Shown: piece by piece, positions 46,217 to 59,779 of the stretch
Layout: every line of letters starts with the position of its first letter
How positions within the stretch are numbered: position 1 is the stretch's first letter
Source: Volvox africanus
Lineage: Eukaryota; Chlorophyta; Chlorophyceae; Chlamydomonadales; Volvocaceae
Direction of reading: 5' to 3'
Assembly (NCBI GenBank): GCA_030268105.1
Contig: BSDZ01000094.1
Span: 2,608,501 to 2,672,500, forward strand
Length of the DNA stretch: 64,000 nt
Translations under genes and position numbers: made by a program
The notes under the pieces: generated by a model
Database searches by the model: none
Seen by the model: only the letters and a program-made list of their open reading frames with translations
What the model was told of the DNA's origin: nothing

Positions 46217-49200
46217 TCACGATACTTCTTGCAGCGCCAGGCTGACCTCGCCATCTACAGTGTAGGGCCGCACATCAGTTCGTAGGCGTCGCAGTGACGG
46301 GTGCTGCAGTGCATCCGCAGTGGCGCGGCAGGCACCAAGGCCGAAGTTGTTCCCCCATAACAAGAACAACTGTGTGGGTATAGGGCGCGCAGGGACAAGA
46401 GACAGGAGGCAACAACATTTCGTGACGCACGCAGCGTCTGTTACTCAGGCAGCAAGGAACAGTTTTATCATTAAAACAGAAGCTTACTATCCCTTGGACC
46501 TTTCTCCTTGATTTAATAGAGTTTACTAAAACAGAGCTTCCACCGCCAGACCTCCCCTTGTCCATTGCTTCCAATCGCGCACGGCTCCGCATCACAGACA
46601 TCATGCGGCAAATCCTTTGCAGACATCATCCTATCCCTCCCTCTTCCTTGTCACACCAACCTCCAATGTGTGCACCATGTGTAGCACACCCGCCAGCGCC
46701 ATCAGACCAATGTCCCCGATCGAATTGGACCGCACGTCCAGCTCCCGTAGGTCCGTGCAGTAGGCCAAGCAGCGCGACAAGCTGACGGCACCGTCGTTGC
46801 CTAAACTGTTGGACGCAAGGTTAAGGCGCTGCAAACGAGGGCAAAGCGAAAGGAGGCGCTCCAGATGCGGACCTGTAGGATGAGGACACGAGGGCATGGC
46901 CACAAGAAGGGGGCATAGGCAGCGAACGAATTCTTCGGATACGCAACGGGCAATTGGTGAACTGGTTTGCGGACTAAACTGCATGGCAACGTGGAGAATT
47001 GTGTATGTATATCTTTATGCCTCGCATGGCGTTGGGGTTGAAAGGAAGGCCCATGTCATTGTTTTCGCGTCGATGGAGACTAGACGGTAGCAGGAGTACC
47101 TTATGTCGGGGCCCATGCCATTGTGTGCACTTGTATGCTTTATACCACCGCAGGCGCATGGAGAGGGGCAGGTGTATTTATGCAATGCTCGGAAGGTATG
47201 CAGCCCTCCTGAAGTCCTAAGAAAAAAACTATCAGCCTCACTCCAACCGCTCCAATCCCAATTACTGATTAACACCTGTTTTCTTTCCGTCCCGGACACA
47301 CCTCCCACACATATCCGACATCACCCATCACCTACCCGCGAATGGTGACAGCCGGTTGCCCCGCAGTGACAGTGATATCCAAGTTGCCTTACTCTTGGCA
47401 AATCCATATGTGACGAGCTGCTCCAGATGCTGGTCGGTCATGCGGTGCTTGGCTAGCGACAGCTCCGTGAGGGAGGTGTTGCATGCTAGCATGCGAATCA
47501 GGTGCTGGTAGGTGCTGTCCTGAGGGCCCTGAGGTGTCAAGAGAGGCGGGGACGGGCTCTTCAACTCGCTCACATCGAAATGGCTCGTCTGAAAATGTGC
47601 CACTTGTGGGCGTAAACAGAATGTTATTAAAATGAAGTAAGCTAGGCTAAAGACAGCAAGTCATGCCCAAGCTCGCCAGCCTGGTCACTGCCTGGACCAC
47701 GCAGTTTGAGCGCAACACGCTGATCGCATGCCGTGCGCCCTCCGTATTCCCCCATAAGATTCATCTCACATGCTGATGGACATTCCGACCGCATTCAATA
47801 GATACATGCCATTTACGCACTGGGTCGACGCAAGAGGCGTAGAGTGCATGAACAGGGCTACACCCAGACTGCTGTCGTCTTGTTGTGTGCCGCGTGTTCG
47901 TATGTGACTGCTGCCTACTGGAGGTAGCCATTACAGATATCTTTAGATTTCTTTAAACTACGCGCTGCCTGCACTGGCGATTGCCCCTTAAGATCTCATT
48001 TGCAGACAGATATGGCTTCAGACTTCTAGTAGCTTAGGATGAGGAAGCAAAAGTCACCTCGCTTGTATGACAAACACAGTTCATTACCTGCGCCTGCACT
48101 TGCGCGTCCTCAAGGTCCAAAATCTGCACTTGGAAAACAGCATTACAATCGCAAGGCCAAAAGAACGAGGGATAAAAACGCCACACAGCAAGCACGCATG
48201 CAGAGGACCGGGTGGATGGACGGGGAGCAATATGCACAGCTCCCTTGCAGAGCAAACACCTGCGTTCAGGCAATTCCAGGAACGATCAGGATGATTTGAA
48301 CGAACATGCAACGCTGTGTCGCAGAGACACTGTGTTTCCCGATGGTTCCGCCTCCGCGCCGTTCATGATGCACGGCCCGTCTGCACCCCACCCCACACGC
48401 GCCCTGTCCCCTTTTTCCCTCCCAAATAAACCTTGAGCGTGGTGTTGCCGTCTGTGAGGGCGTTGGATATGCCAATGGCGCCCTGGACGCCGCAATGCGT
48501 GTCAGCAAGGTCCAGCATTGTCAAAGATGTATTGCTCCTACGGAGACAGGAAAAGGGTATATTATATTCGATATGCATGCTGACAGGGCAGCCCAATGCA
48601 GGCAGCGTGCAGGCGCATCTATTGCCGGTATTTATTTATCCCAGTTCGGCAGCACTCCGATACGTCCCATTCCCGGAGGACTAGATGAGGAGGACGATGA
48701 CCGCTACCGGCGCACTCAGCTGCGGGCCGCCGCTGCTGGCAACCGTCACTTACCTAAGCATCTCCGAGATGTCCAGGACGCCGGCATCCCCCAGGGGGTT
48801 GTTGCGCAATACCAGCGCCTGACGAAGCAAGATGCAAGAATGAAGGGAAGGGAGGGATTCAGGGGTGCTGGGGAACGTAGCAGAAAGACGGGGAAAATGT
48901 ACGTAGCGACGGCCAGTGTAGGTTTGCGCGTCTGCAATAGTAGAGGAGGGATGAAAGGGACCCAGAAAGCTTACCTGTCAGCCAGCAAGGGCGCTTAAGT
49001 GCCCTTTAAACCTGCGGACGTTTCTACGCCGTCACGGGACTCCCCCTTTCTAGCGCTGCAATGTCGTTCCAGATGTTGCATTTCATGCCACCCAACTTGA
49101 ACGTGAAAGTTGGTGTGCTTAGGCATAATGTTTCCCTAGGCTTGGCCCCAGTTGTCTACTCTTGCCTAGGCTCCATGTTTTGGGACATCCATGACCCCTT

Positions 49201-50682
49201 CCAAATCGGTCGACGGATTCTTTGAATTCCAGAAACCCGCTTCACGCCCGTCTCCGCCAAAGCAACGCCTACGAGCCCAGAACGGCCCAATGTGTATCGA
49301 CGTGTACCGTAGCAAACAGAGATTGAACTGCAAGTGGCTGATGAGTTGATGGAGTTGATCTACCTCGCATTTGCAGGACATCCATCTGAAATGTCGAGAC
49401 CTTAAACACTTGTTGAGCACGCTCCTGCCCATGTCATCGCTGGCCACCTCTCGCTATTCCCAAATTTCCTCATCAAGTCCTCCTTCAGGCGCCCGGCATC
49501 TTTGATCACTTGTTCCGGGCGCACCTGTAATCCGACCGTGGGCCGGGAAAGCACACCAGCCAGCGCCGCGGCGCCCTGCCCCGTCACCTCGTTCCCCGTA
49601 AGGTCCAGCATGCGTAGCCCACTATTAATCTGCAGAACAAATCAAAGTCGTGCGTCATGGACCCAGGCACATTAGAGGTCTTGACAGAGCGCAGCGCAGG
49701 CGCCCAGGGGACACCCGCCGCTCACCGCTGCCGCCTGCCTGTTCCCCATTAGGTCCAAGAACTCCTCACTTTCCCGCGCTCCAAAGTAGGAGGGATTCCT
49801 TTCTCCATAGATGTTCTTCCTTACTTTTGAGTCCCCGTGGCTGCCCAAAAGCAATTAAAACCATGTGAAACCACCTTTCCACCTAGCACTGCTGGCTTGC
49901 CTGTATGAGCCGTGCGATGGCTTGCACAGCCATGTCGTTAAGAAAGTTGTACGATAATCGCAGAACGCTAAGTCCGCTAAATTCATAGAGGGTCTCGCAC
50001 AGCGCGAAGACCTGAGGACAAAGGTTAATGGGTTGGGAGAGGGCAGTTGGAAAACCCATACTCAGATGCTTGGATGGGAAAATGCGGCCGGAAGCTAGAA
50101 CAACGGCCCATTCGTCGCTGGGGCAGGCGCCAGGACCACAAGCGCATACATGGGCGACAAACAATTGGTCTGAAATCCCATGTAGAAAAGGCTACAGCAG
50201 CTATGCTAAGTTGTGTTTAAGGCAAAAAGTGTAAGGTTAAGTCCCATACCACAAATCAGAGTGGGCACCAACGGAACACCTGCAAGCCTCTAAATCAGAG
50301 GCATATGTCAAAAGTTTGGGGGAGACCAGTCCCAACCAGCTCCGCGCCTCGGCCCAAAACCCCGGACTCGACGCCATGCCCAGGCGTGCCATCCATATGC
50401 AGCATTGATCCCACCTGCATCGGCTTCACACGGTTGTTGAACATGGCTTTCGTCTTTCCATCGAGGGCGATGACGTCCAGGGCGCGCCTACATGTCAGGG
50501 TCGAACATCAGCATGTGAATAAGGATGAAAGTTGTTATGAGCATTTCATGCGAGCTTAAAATCCCATCTACATGATTTGCAGTCGTTGTTTACCCTGAGT
50601 TCAGCGCCTCTAAGAGAGGGCCGATAGGTTCACATGCGAAGTCAGCGCACTTCTGGAGGTAAAGCTCTCTGAGATCACCCAT
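46217..50682 (-). CDS. leucine-rich repeat protein, LRRC34-like
   Basis: Eleven exons in phase: 50682-50594, 50487-50415, 50011-49890, 49768-49726, 49629-49525, 48818-48754, 48537-48432, 48123-48088, 47528-47336, 46872-46661 and 46369-46217, giving 398 residues. Ribonuclease-inhibitor-type repeats run through the whole protein (LSVLRLSYNFLNDMAVQ, LRMLDLTGNEVTGQGAAAL, LVLRNNPLGDAGV, LTMLDLADTHCGVQGA, LRELDVRSNSIGDIG, LFLLWGNNFG). It ends with RTDVRPYTVDGEVSLAL, which recalls the C-terminus of LRRC34, a protein linked in animals to ciliated and germ cells; the match is from memory. It has no signal peptide or membrane segment, so it is probably a cytosolic protein-binding scaffold. The exon 3/4 junction is uncertain: a GC donor at 49900 is an alternative. 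The repeat spanning exons 4 and 5 is about ten residues short, so a small exon may be missing. Confidence 0.85.
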
Positions 50683-51148
50683 CTTGCTCAATCTATTTAT
50701 CTTTAAAAAACAGCGTCCAATATTGATAAACAGAAGAACTTGTGCAATCAACGGGCGAGACAGCAACCTAACGAATTATGTCATTTTTATTGTAAAATGT
50801 ACCGAAGAGAACATTATTATAAACATTTAAGAGAGTCATTGGACTATTAGGATAAGTACCAGCATTCCCCGCCGACTTCCGGGGCCCGCCTCATGTTCAT
50901 GTTGCCCCACATCAGCTGGCTTTATACAGGATATCTTTTAATAGTTACATAAGGGCTATGGATATGCTCACTTTAACCCTGTAATTTTGGAAGCTTCTTG
51001 CATTAGCTGGCTTTGTCCGTTTCCTGGGAAGGACCTTAAACGCGGCACGATTATTGACTTTATGAATGAATTATTAACCTTTTGCGAAGACGGCACGGTT
51101 GGCCGCAGCCCAAGGCGGTAGGGACGAAGGCTGAGATGAAAGTGCCAG
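50683..51148. promoter_or_regulatory. divergent promoter region, LRR / API5-like
   Basis: A 466-base gap between two divergent start codons; AT-rich (for example around 50765-50830). It must contain both promoters. No specific element recognised. Confidence 0.45.
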
Positions 51149-54100
51149 ATGTCGGGTGATTCAGCACTGGAGCACTCATCAACAAATGGCAGCAAGCGAC
51201 GACGCACGATCACGGGGGACGGTGACGCACCAGCTGCGAAGAAATCCTTTACGGACGCGGAAATTGCTGCTGAGGTCGCGCTCTCGTTGCATATTAGGGA
51301 GCAGAGGCGTGCGGAGGTTCGCTCTATCTACCTGAATTATGGAACTCTCCTCAAGGGCAGCGAGACCGGAAGCGAGGCCCTAGCCTTCCAGGGCCTGCTC
51401 GACTGCGCGAACGGTGAGGGGGAGGTGGGGACAGCGCTCAATGGGCTGAAGTCATAGCATACGGCTTCCCAGTCATCACCACTCGCAGGCCTTGCGTCGA
51501 CTTTGAACTTTGACCGCCACCATAGCTACGGCACACGTTCAGCTACGTCCTCACAGTACCCCCCCTCATTTGCCCACATCTGCCCTCATCTCCAGGAAGC
51601 CTTGGCGCCCGGCGACTCGCCGCACGCCTGGTCCCCAGGTTTCTTCCTCGCTTTCCATCCCACGCGGAGCAGGCTTTCCGTCTGCTGTCGTCGCTTTATG
51701 GGGATGGTCAACCGCCCCGGGCGCCTGGAGGCCTCAATGGCTATGTTACGTCGTCTGTAACTACGGCCGAAGGCACGCCCCGAAATGCTGGACCCGCAGC
51801 CGTCATCACTGACGGTTGCGATGACTCCGTGGATCTAGAAGAAGCTATGCGGCGAGACGCCCTTAGGGGCCTGGGCAACGTTCTGGAAGCGGCGGCGGCA
51901 GCACGGCAGATAGAGCGCAATGTACCTGTCGTTATGGAGCTGGTTCTGTTCCTCATGAGGTAGGCCCCGTTTGTCACAGCACGCAGTGCACTCCATGGAT
52001 GCTGGCATGTATGTTCATCTGGGTTGTATTCAGGTCCCCGGTCTGGTCCCGTGGGCTGTTATGGTGGCTAATGAGTGCGATGGGTATGTGTGCATCGCAG
52101 CGGTCTCATGGTCACGCAGTTCCGCGCGCAGCATCCGATTGTCATCAATGGGCAGTGGCCGTCCTCGGCCCTGCCTCTTTCCGTTTTTGCCGTTTGGGAC
52201 CCAAATTGACGTCACAGCATGAGCCCTCGGGGCGGCACGTCTCGACCTGCGTATCGCTACTCTGCGCTTCTGCAGTGGGTGGGCATCGCAACTGGTATAC
52301 GGCGCGGTGCTGAACGTTGATGTCCCCTGCCCCAACTGTGTCTATGGGACGAGACATCGGAGTTACTAATAACATTTCTGCTGTAGTGAATTGGCGCCCG
52401 ATCCTGATCGATCCTCTTAGGTTGAGGGCCGAAAAGCGTCGCTTACGTGCGCGGACTTGCTGGTGCACGCCCGATCTGCTATGTGTGCTCTTAGCGATGT
52501 CATCCCATGCCCCCAATAATGACCTACAGGCATATGCGCCGTCTTCAAGCTAGCAGCAGTGGCAGTGGTGTTGGCCGTGGGAGCGGCGGAGGTGCATCAG
52601 ACACAGCCTTGAAGTCTTTAAAGGCAGCTGGTAGCGCACCGCCGCCGAAGCCGCCGCAGTCGCCAAAGGCGCCGGAGACACAATTGCCCAAGCTGCCAGA
52701 GCCGCAGCAGCCCAAGCAGCTTTCTTCCGACCAAAACGTGAGCGTCAATGCAATGCTGGGTCATGGACTGAAGCACCGCTACATCCGCCGTAATGCAGAG
52801 GCTGCCGCTAACGCAGAAGCCAACGGTGGTGGCCCTTGGAGAGCGCGTAGTGCCAATCGATGCCCTTCGGACGATGAAGGTGGCCGAAGCGGCCGGGCTG
52901 CCCAACACTCACCGACGCCACCCCCGGCTTCAGTAGCCCCGTTCTCGTCCGGCGCTCAAACGCACGAAGGCACAGACAGATGTGGCAAGGTTGGCGGAGG
53001 CGATGAGACTGAGAATGGCCCGGGGGCAGGGAAGGGTAACAGTGCGCCGGCGGGCGTGCCGATAGATTTGGCGGCGACCCAAGATCCTGATTCGGATGTA
53101 GCCGTGATCCGAAGCTTGCTGTGCCGTACCTTCGCCATGTTCCCGCGCGTCGTCTTGACGGCGTCTCTGCAGCCTTTCCGCCTGCCGACGAAGCAGCGGG
53201 GCCATGAAGACTGCGAGGTGTGTGGACAGCTACTGGAGCTATTGCTGCAACCGGCGCCTGCATCAGAGTTCACGAAATCTGTGGCGGCGACGGTGGTGGG
53301 TTTAACAACGGAGCTGACAGAGGCCGTAAATGAGGGCGGTGGCGGCGGCAGCTCTGGGATGGGCAACTATAGAGGATGCAATATTGACGGGGTGAGGGCC
53401 ATGGGTTGTTGTGAACAGGGAAGATTAGAAGCCCGCAAAATGCGTGCAGCCATCGCTCAAGAATCAAGAGCTGCAGGCGTGACCGACGGGCTGGGTTGAG
53501 CGCTTACACTCACTGGCACTTACCTGTCACGTTCTGACTTTCAGAGAGCCGCGGATGCAGGCCATGCAGCATCGTCTGACCTCATATAGGAGGGCAACCA
53601 ATGCTTTGCGTTCCCAAGAGGATTTAGTAATGTGTATAGCTCGAAAGTTTCAGTTGAGCGACGCGTTGGGTAGAATCCGCGACCGTTGCAAGTCCGTAGG
53701 ATCCTACTCACGGACATTCCAGCGCTCAAACGAAGCTCGGTGGTGTCTGATGACTGGTGATGACTGGTGGCTAATGTGTTTCGTTTCTGAGGTCACATAT
53801 TCCCCCCGTTGCTCTGCGCAGGAAGGTGCGGCTGGCAGCAATGCAGCTGCTGGCGATGCGGCAGCTCTGGGACCGGGGAGGGGCCCTTCTTCTGCTGATG
53901 GGACAGCCTGCAGCAGCTGCCTGGCGGCTCGTGTTCTTGCTCAGCTGCCGGAAACGCAGACCTGGTTCCGCCAGTTGGCAACCGCCATAATGCAAGGTGG
54001 GCTGAAGGGTCGGCTGATCAAGGCTGAGACTCCGGAGGTCGGCTGTGGCACAGCTGAACGCAAGGCTAGGAATGACCATCGAATGGCGCAAATGTGCGAG

Positions 54101-54700
54101 AATGGCTCTGCCATGCCAGAGGAGGGTTGGTTGATAGGATCACGCAGCGAGTTCCCCGAAGGATGATGCGGATTAATAAGGATTCCGCGTCGAACGTGTG
54201 AATGATCTAGCTTACGCCTGCGAATTCGTCTGTTTGTGATGTCACTAGTCGCCAAAGACGTGTAGCGCATTGCGAAGGAGGTGGGTATGTGTGGAATCTT
54301 GCGCGGGAAGGTTCAGATGGTTGGTCACGGCTCTCGCGTGCCTTGTGCCATACACAGGTACGAGTAAACCTTTTTCGGGGCCGATGCTTTTAACCTCACT
54401 TCACAGGAAAGACTCAACACTCGCTTCCGAGCTCTGTACAAGGTCTCCTCGAGCGGCTACTGCAGTACTGTACAGCAAGTGTGGTTCCAGCTGCGGCAGC
54501 TTTGGGTAAAGTCTCGCCGAGGGCCTCGCCTCATGGGGCGGTGGCGGCGACCGGGGGAACGGGTGTGCCATGCGGCGGCTCCGTCAACCTCACATCCACC
54601 CGCCAGGGCCCTGTTAAGCCTGACGCCGGCCCTGCTTCAACAGCTGCCCATTCCATGGTCGGCAGCGACGACAACAGTAGGTCCGTTCCAATGGACCTAG
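51149..54700 (+). CDS. API5-like HEAT-repeat protein; 3' end uncertain
   Basis: Exons in phase: 51149-51413, 51596-51959, 52530-53391, 53822-53996, 54278-54357 and, if the frame is kept, 54407-54700 (about 679 residues). The N-terminus is a basic, probably nuclear segment (SKRRRTITG). Then IYLNYGTLLKGSE, SLGARRLAARLVPRFLPRF and ALRGLGNVLEAAAA follow the helix order of apoptosis inhibitor 5, as does DSDVAVIRSLLCRTFAMFPR after a 180-residue low-complexity insertion. API5 proteins are nuclear HEAT scaffolds that bind RNA-processing factors. From 53.8 kb on, similarity is lost (ETQTWFRQLATAIMQ, VWNLAREGSDGWSRL). The last exon overlaps, in another frame, the first visible exon of the RRM/SPOC gene, so either this 3' end or that 5' end is wrong, or the two form one gene. 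Confidence 0.6.
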
Positions 54701-57700
54701 ATCATTCCATAAGCACTGCCGTAATACGTCCGGAGGGAAGCGGTGCCGTGACAACACCAAATGTAGCGGGTGCAGGTGCTGCTGCAGCGGCGGCACTTGC
54801 CGGGCCGCAGGACACTGCCGCCACACCCGCGCCCCCACCACTACTACCTCCCCAGCATTCATCTTATCCCCAGCATCATCACCTTCAGAACGATGGGTTG
54901 CTTGCAGGACAGGCAGCAGGTCCGGCGACAGTGCCGGCTGGGGCGGTGCCTCCTCAGCCTCATCCGCTCCCGCCACCTCCCCCGCTGCCTTCACTGTCAT
55001 TGTATTTAAACAGAGGATCTTCAGGCCTCCGCGGCGGTCCGGTGTGCCGCGCGGAGGCTTGCCTTTACATCGGCGGGTTGCCGCCGGGCCTTACGGAAGC
55101 TGCACTGTTTGCAGAGCTCAGCCGGTTGGGTAACGTGGAGTCGGTGCACCCGTTCGACCAGCAGCAGGTCCTGCAGCAGCATCCGGTGCACGGGTGTCTT
55201 AGTGGCCCGCAGGTGCCGTTGGGTGAAGAAGTCTACGTGGTGTTTATGTCGCTGCGCGATGCAGCGATTTGCTATGAGGCTGTTGCCCGGACGTGCCTAT
55301 TTGGCGGCACGCGGCCCCTGGTAGTGGAGTTCTGCTCTGCCTTCCCGGCTGACAGCCCAGCAGCGCGGCGTTGCGTTGCCGCCGCGGCAATGGCAGCTGC
55401 TGGAGGCGGTGGCACAAGCTCTACCGCCAGCGAGTTCGTGTGGGTTTCGCTGTCAGCGAGCGCGGCTGTGACCCCAGAGTCTGTAGTGACGGCGTTGCAG
55501 GCGGCATCCATTCCCGTGCCGCAGCAGATTCTCCAAGTCGCTGGTCGGGCGCCTGGTATGCTGCTTCACATGGCCAGTGCGGCCTCTGTTCCGCAGGTGG
55601 CAGCCTGCCTGCAGGCGCATTTTGTGCACCCACCGCTTCCGCCCCCGCCATCTGTGACGACTTCCGCCGCTACCTCGAGCAATGCAGGGATTTCGCTGCC
55701 GCCTCCACCGGTGATGGCGGCAGCGCAAACAGTGCCTTCGGGTGCAGGCGGGCATTACAGTACGCCATTGTACATGCAACAGGCCAGCGCTGGCGGCTCG
55801 AGTGTCGACTCGTGCAATTTTCGAACGATTTGGATTGGACAGGTGAGGTTTGAATTCTGCCTAGCATGTAAAAAGCCTCTCTCATAAGCTTGCCCTACGA
55901 TGCACCGGGATGCTGGTCTGACCGGCATTCATGGACTTGGTGGAGAAAGATTTTAAATCGCATACCTGCAATCTAAGCTTGGACCGTGGACCTGATTCCT
56001 CGCGCTCAGGCGGGCGGATCGCCTGATCGCTGAATATTGCACTATACCTCATCCAGCGTACGTGTTCTGTGGGCCACTCTCCTCCTTTTATGCCCGTTGC
56101 CTGCGTGAACCGATTCTGCATTTTCACGGCTTCTTGTCTGGAACTGCATCATAATGTGCTGCATGCATGCATATTGCAGTCGTCCCCGCGACCCTTTATC
56201 GCCGGTTTGCTGGCTCCTCTTACTGTTCACCGCCCTCGCTTCTCCCGTGGCCCGGTAGCTGCACGAGAGTGTGCGCGAAGAGGAGCTGCTGGCTGCATGT
56301 CGCGTGCATGGCGATGTGGTGGGCCATAGGCTTTTGCGCACCAGCCACTGCGCCTTCGTAGACTTCGCATCGCAGGCAGGCGCAGAGGCGGCCAAACGTG
56401 CATTGCATGGTACGCGGCTGGGGCCGCAGCATATTCGCGTGGAATGGAAGGTGAGGTGATGCTCGCATCGGGGAAAGCGATGGGGGGCCATGTAGCATGG
56501 AACGATGCGGGGGCCGCCCCAATGTTACCAACATGACGTCCGTCTCGTTAGGGAGTGCAAATGGGCCCGCAGGCGTCAGAGACATGCTCCTCCACTGCTC
56601 CATTGCATCCCGTAACTGCCTCGGTTTTCCATCTTTTCCACTAATTATCTGCTTCCTGCTCTGCCCCTGCATCTTGTACGCTTTTCTGCAGCTGGACACA
56701 AGCCTTTCCTCTCGCGCTCCGTTGACTTTGAGGCATGGAAGCGCGCCGCTGCCTGGCAACGCCAGTGGCAACCACGTTCCTTTTGGCTTGGGTTCCGGGG
56801 CTCCTGGGCTAGTGACATCACCATCATGTGCCCCAGGCATCGGGTTACCAGGCTCTGCAGGCCATAGTTTGGCTGGCCAAGGCTTGCCACAGCCGTCGCC
56901 AGCGGCGGCAGGGATGGGCATGATGGGTCAGCACATGACACCGCAGGCCATGGCAGCAGCAAATGTCGCCGCGGCTGCGGCTGCGGCGGCAGCGCGCGGC
57001 ACGTTTGCTGGGAGTTGCAACGGCACAGATCGCTGGGCACCAGTTGTAATGCCGCTAGCTCCCACGAATGCGGCGACGCCCTCGCCGGCAGCTGCGCCAG
57101 CAGGCAACACAGGGCCCGTGGCAAGCGGGGGCTCGGGGTTCCTGACGTCCAACCAGGTACCATTGCAAAGTCCGGTGCAGTCGCAGCAGCATTTGCCGGT
57201 GGGGCCCTTTGGGACTGGCGTTATGAACGCGACGGTGGCGGTGGCGGCGCGGCCAACAGCGCCCATGCTCATACCGCACCAGCAAATTTTGGCGGGGCTC
57301 GGCGGCGGCGTAATGCTGGCGCACGGCATGGTTTTGCAGCATCAAGGGTCCAGCTTTACGACGCAACAGCAGGCACAGCTTCTGCACACACACGCTACCG
57401 CGCCTTCAGGTAGTGGCGGCGGGGCTCTAACACATGCACCGCTGCCTTCGCAGCCCCATACCCCCGTCCAGCTGCCGGTACATCTACAGCCCATGGGTGG
57501 ATATCCAGGGCCACCACCACTGCAGCAGCCGCAGGGGCCTCTGGGGCTGCACGGCCATTCGACCGCACCCATGATTGTATCCCATCAACACGCGCTTGGC
57601 ATTGGTGGCCCTAGTCCCCAACACCCGACGCAACAGCAACATCCGCAGCATGCTCATGGCCATCCGCCAGGTCAGTTGCAACAGCAGCGCCCCAGTGACT

Positions 57701-59779
57701 GGCCGCAACATGGACAGGGTGTTACAGCTGGTGGGACGCATTCAACTGCGTCCCCAGGTTTGCCAGGACCCGGCGGCACCCTTGCCCAACTTCAACGGTT
57801 TGAGTTGGGCACAGGGCCTGGGATGCCATTGCCGAATTCACCCCCCATGCTTCTGGACGGTATGACGGCGGTAACGGCGAGCGGTGGTGGTGCGCCCGTG
57901 GCAGGGCCACCGCCGCAAGCCTTGCCACACGCACACTCGCAGCATACTCTGCCGCAAGCGAAACAGGGGCCAGCTCAACAGCATGGGTCGGCACCGATTC
58001 ACATACAACAACCGCATTTACATACTCATGCACACACGCCACACCAGCAGCTACCGCCACCGCCGCCGTTGCAACAACTACAGCAGCAGCAGTCGCATCA
58101 TCTTTTCAACCAGCAGCAGCAGCAGCTAACCAGTCCGCCGAGTGTGACATGGCAAGGTGGTTTGGCCAAGAGTGGTTCCCTCGTATGCACGTTACAGTGC
58201 ATTACGGGTGGAGCTAATGCCGCAGGTTTGTTTCATATCATGAAATGGTTCGTGCCATCAGGTCTGGGAAGAGGGTTGAAAGTATTCAAGCCCCGAGACG
58301 GCTTGTCGAATGGCCACCTGCGGGCATGCCGATGACGCGAGGCATTTGGCATAGCGCAGGGGCATGCCAACTATCTGCAACCACATCGAGCTCTTATTAA
58401 TGGTTTCTTCCTGTCATGAGCGATTATTTCCTTTCCTTAATCTTCCTGTGCAGTCCGCAATTTTGTTTCCGGGATATTGGTCGGCTGCATAGCATCCCAC
58501 TGGCCCTCGGTCACGGTGCAGGCGCTACCCCTGGTGAGCGCGAGCCGGTCACATGGCCTGCCACACTTGACGTCAAGCTGCGCGTCGACCTGTCCTACGT
58601 CATACATTCGTTGTATAGTCACACGACACCACACGCAAGGTGAGCATATTAGGGATGAGTGCATGTTACGATGCTTGGGTGTCCCTCGGGCATGGCGCGG
58701 AATAACCCCACGTTGCCATTATACAGAACACGGGTCTGGCTTTCGGGACGTTGGCATATGGACCTGACGTTACCTGGTATCCCACGGGGCGGGGGAAGGA
58801 GGAGCGTTGCGCGCCAGCGGCACCCATCTTATCTCACACATCCTGACATCCATGGGTACAACTCTCGCCGTATCATGGCGGCTTGCCTTCTGATGCCTTT
58901 TTACCACAACCACGACAGGGCAATGCGGAGGCTGGTCACTGCTGGCGGGGCTGACCAGCGCACTAAGTTGTCTGACTTCATGACCTATCTGTTAGACAAG
59001 AACCGGGCGGGTATGGTGCTGGGATTGGCGCGTTCTGTACTGTAAAGGCATATCTCAGATATCTAACCCCATTGAGAATGGCTTGGGAAAAGGTCGTTGT
59101 TGGTGCAGATAGACCATCAAGGCGACACGAGCAGCTCTGGACGGTGTTAAGAGTCGCATATTCGAATGTTAGTGGCACCGCCATAGATTTGCCTTGCTAT
59201 CTGCCACCGTCGGTGCAATGGCAGTCTCTATAGGGGCTTCCGGCTATGGCCGCCAGTGTACATACATTCTTCGTTCCAGCATACATCCCGTGTCGCTGCT
59301 TGCCCAACTGATCTACAGGTGTTATCAAGCTCGAAGCGGCGGCCGGCCTCCCCCCTAGGACGCTGTACCTAGTCCCTCCAAGTGAACAGGTTTGCCTGGG
59401 TCGGGGGTTTGAGTCTGTTGCTGTTCACGAAATAAACAAGGACAGAAAGGAGGGTTTGTTAACGTGCTTTTAGGAGAGCGCAAATGTGTGCCCAAGCTTT
59501 AGAGCGGCCCTGCAAACTGGTTGCTGCCATCGCTCACGATGTGACTGGCACGATCTCTTCCTCTTGGAGAACAGATTGCTATTTTACAGCAACTGCGGGA
59601 GGACGCCTTGAAGCGCAGGGCGTTATGCATGCATCACGTATTACCCCCCCCTCCCCTCTTGATAACCGCTCCTGCAGGTGTGCGCCGCGCTGGGCGCTGA
59701 ATGGACTGCGGGGGAGCCTTTTCTGCTGGCGCTAGTTGTGCCGACAGCCAGCGGGACCACGGGGGCAAACAAAGGGTAG
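54407..59779 (+). CDS. RRM and SPOC domain protein (Spen/FPA type); 5' end uncertain
   Basis: Exons in phase: 54407-55842, 56259-56450, 56692-58190, 58493-58639, 58919-59010, 59319-59389 and 59678-59779 (TAG), about 1179 residues. After a low-complexity N-terminus, RRM1 reads ACLYIGGLPPGLTEAALFAE, and EVYVVFMSLRDA. A second RRM is split by an intron: RTIWIGQ joined to LHESVREEELLAACRVHGDV, then HCAFVDFASQAGAEAAKRAL. About 480 residues rich in Gln, Pro, Gly and His follow. The SPOC domain is at the C-terminus: WQGGLAKSGSLVCT, VTWPATLDVKLRVDLSYVIH, RRLVTAGGADQRTKLSDFMT, LPPRTLYLVPPSEQ and FLLALVVPTASG. This is the plan of FPA and Spen proteins, nuclear RNA-binding regulators of 3' end formation and transcription. 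The first in-frame ATG in the visible exon is at 54655. The donor at 58190 is chosen for phase. Confidence 0.82.

Noticed and set aside
53822..53990. Alternative frame reading KVRLAAMQLLAMRQLWDRGG, HEAT-like in look
   Set aside because: It would need a phase that does not match the preceding exon (53391, phase 0), while the other frame does.
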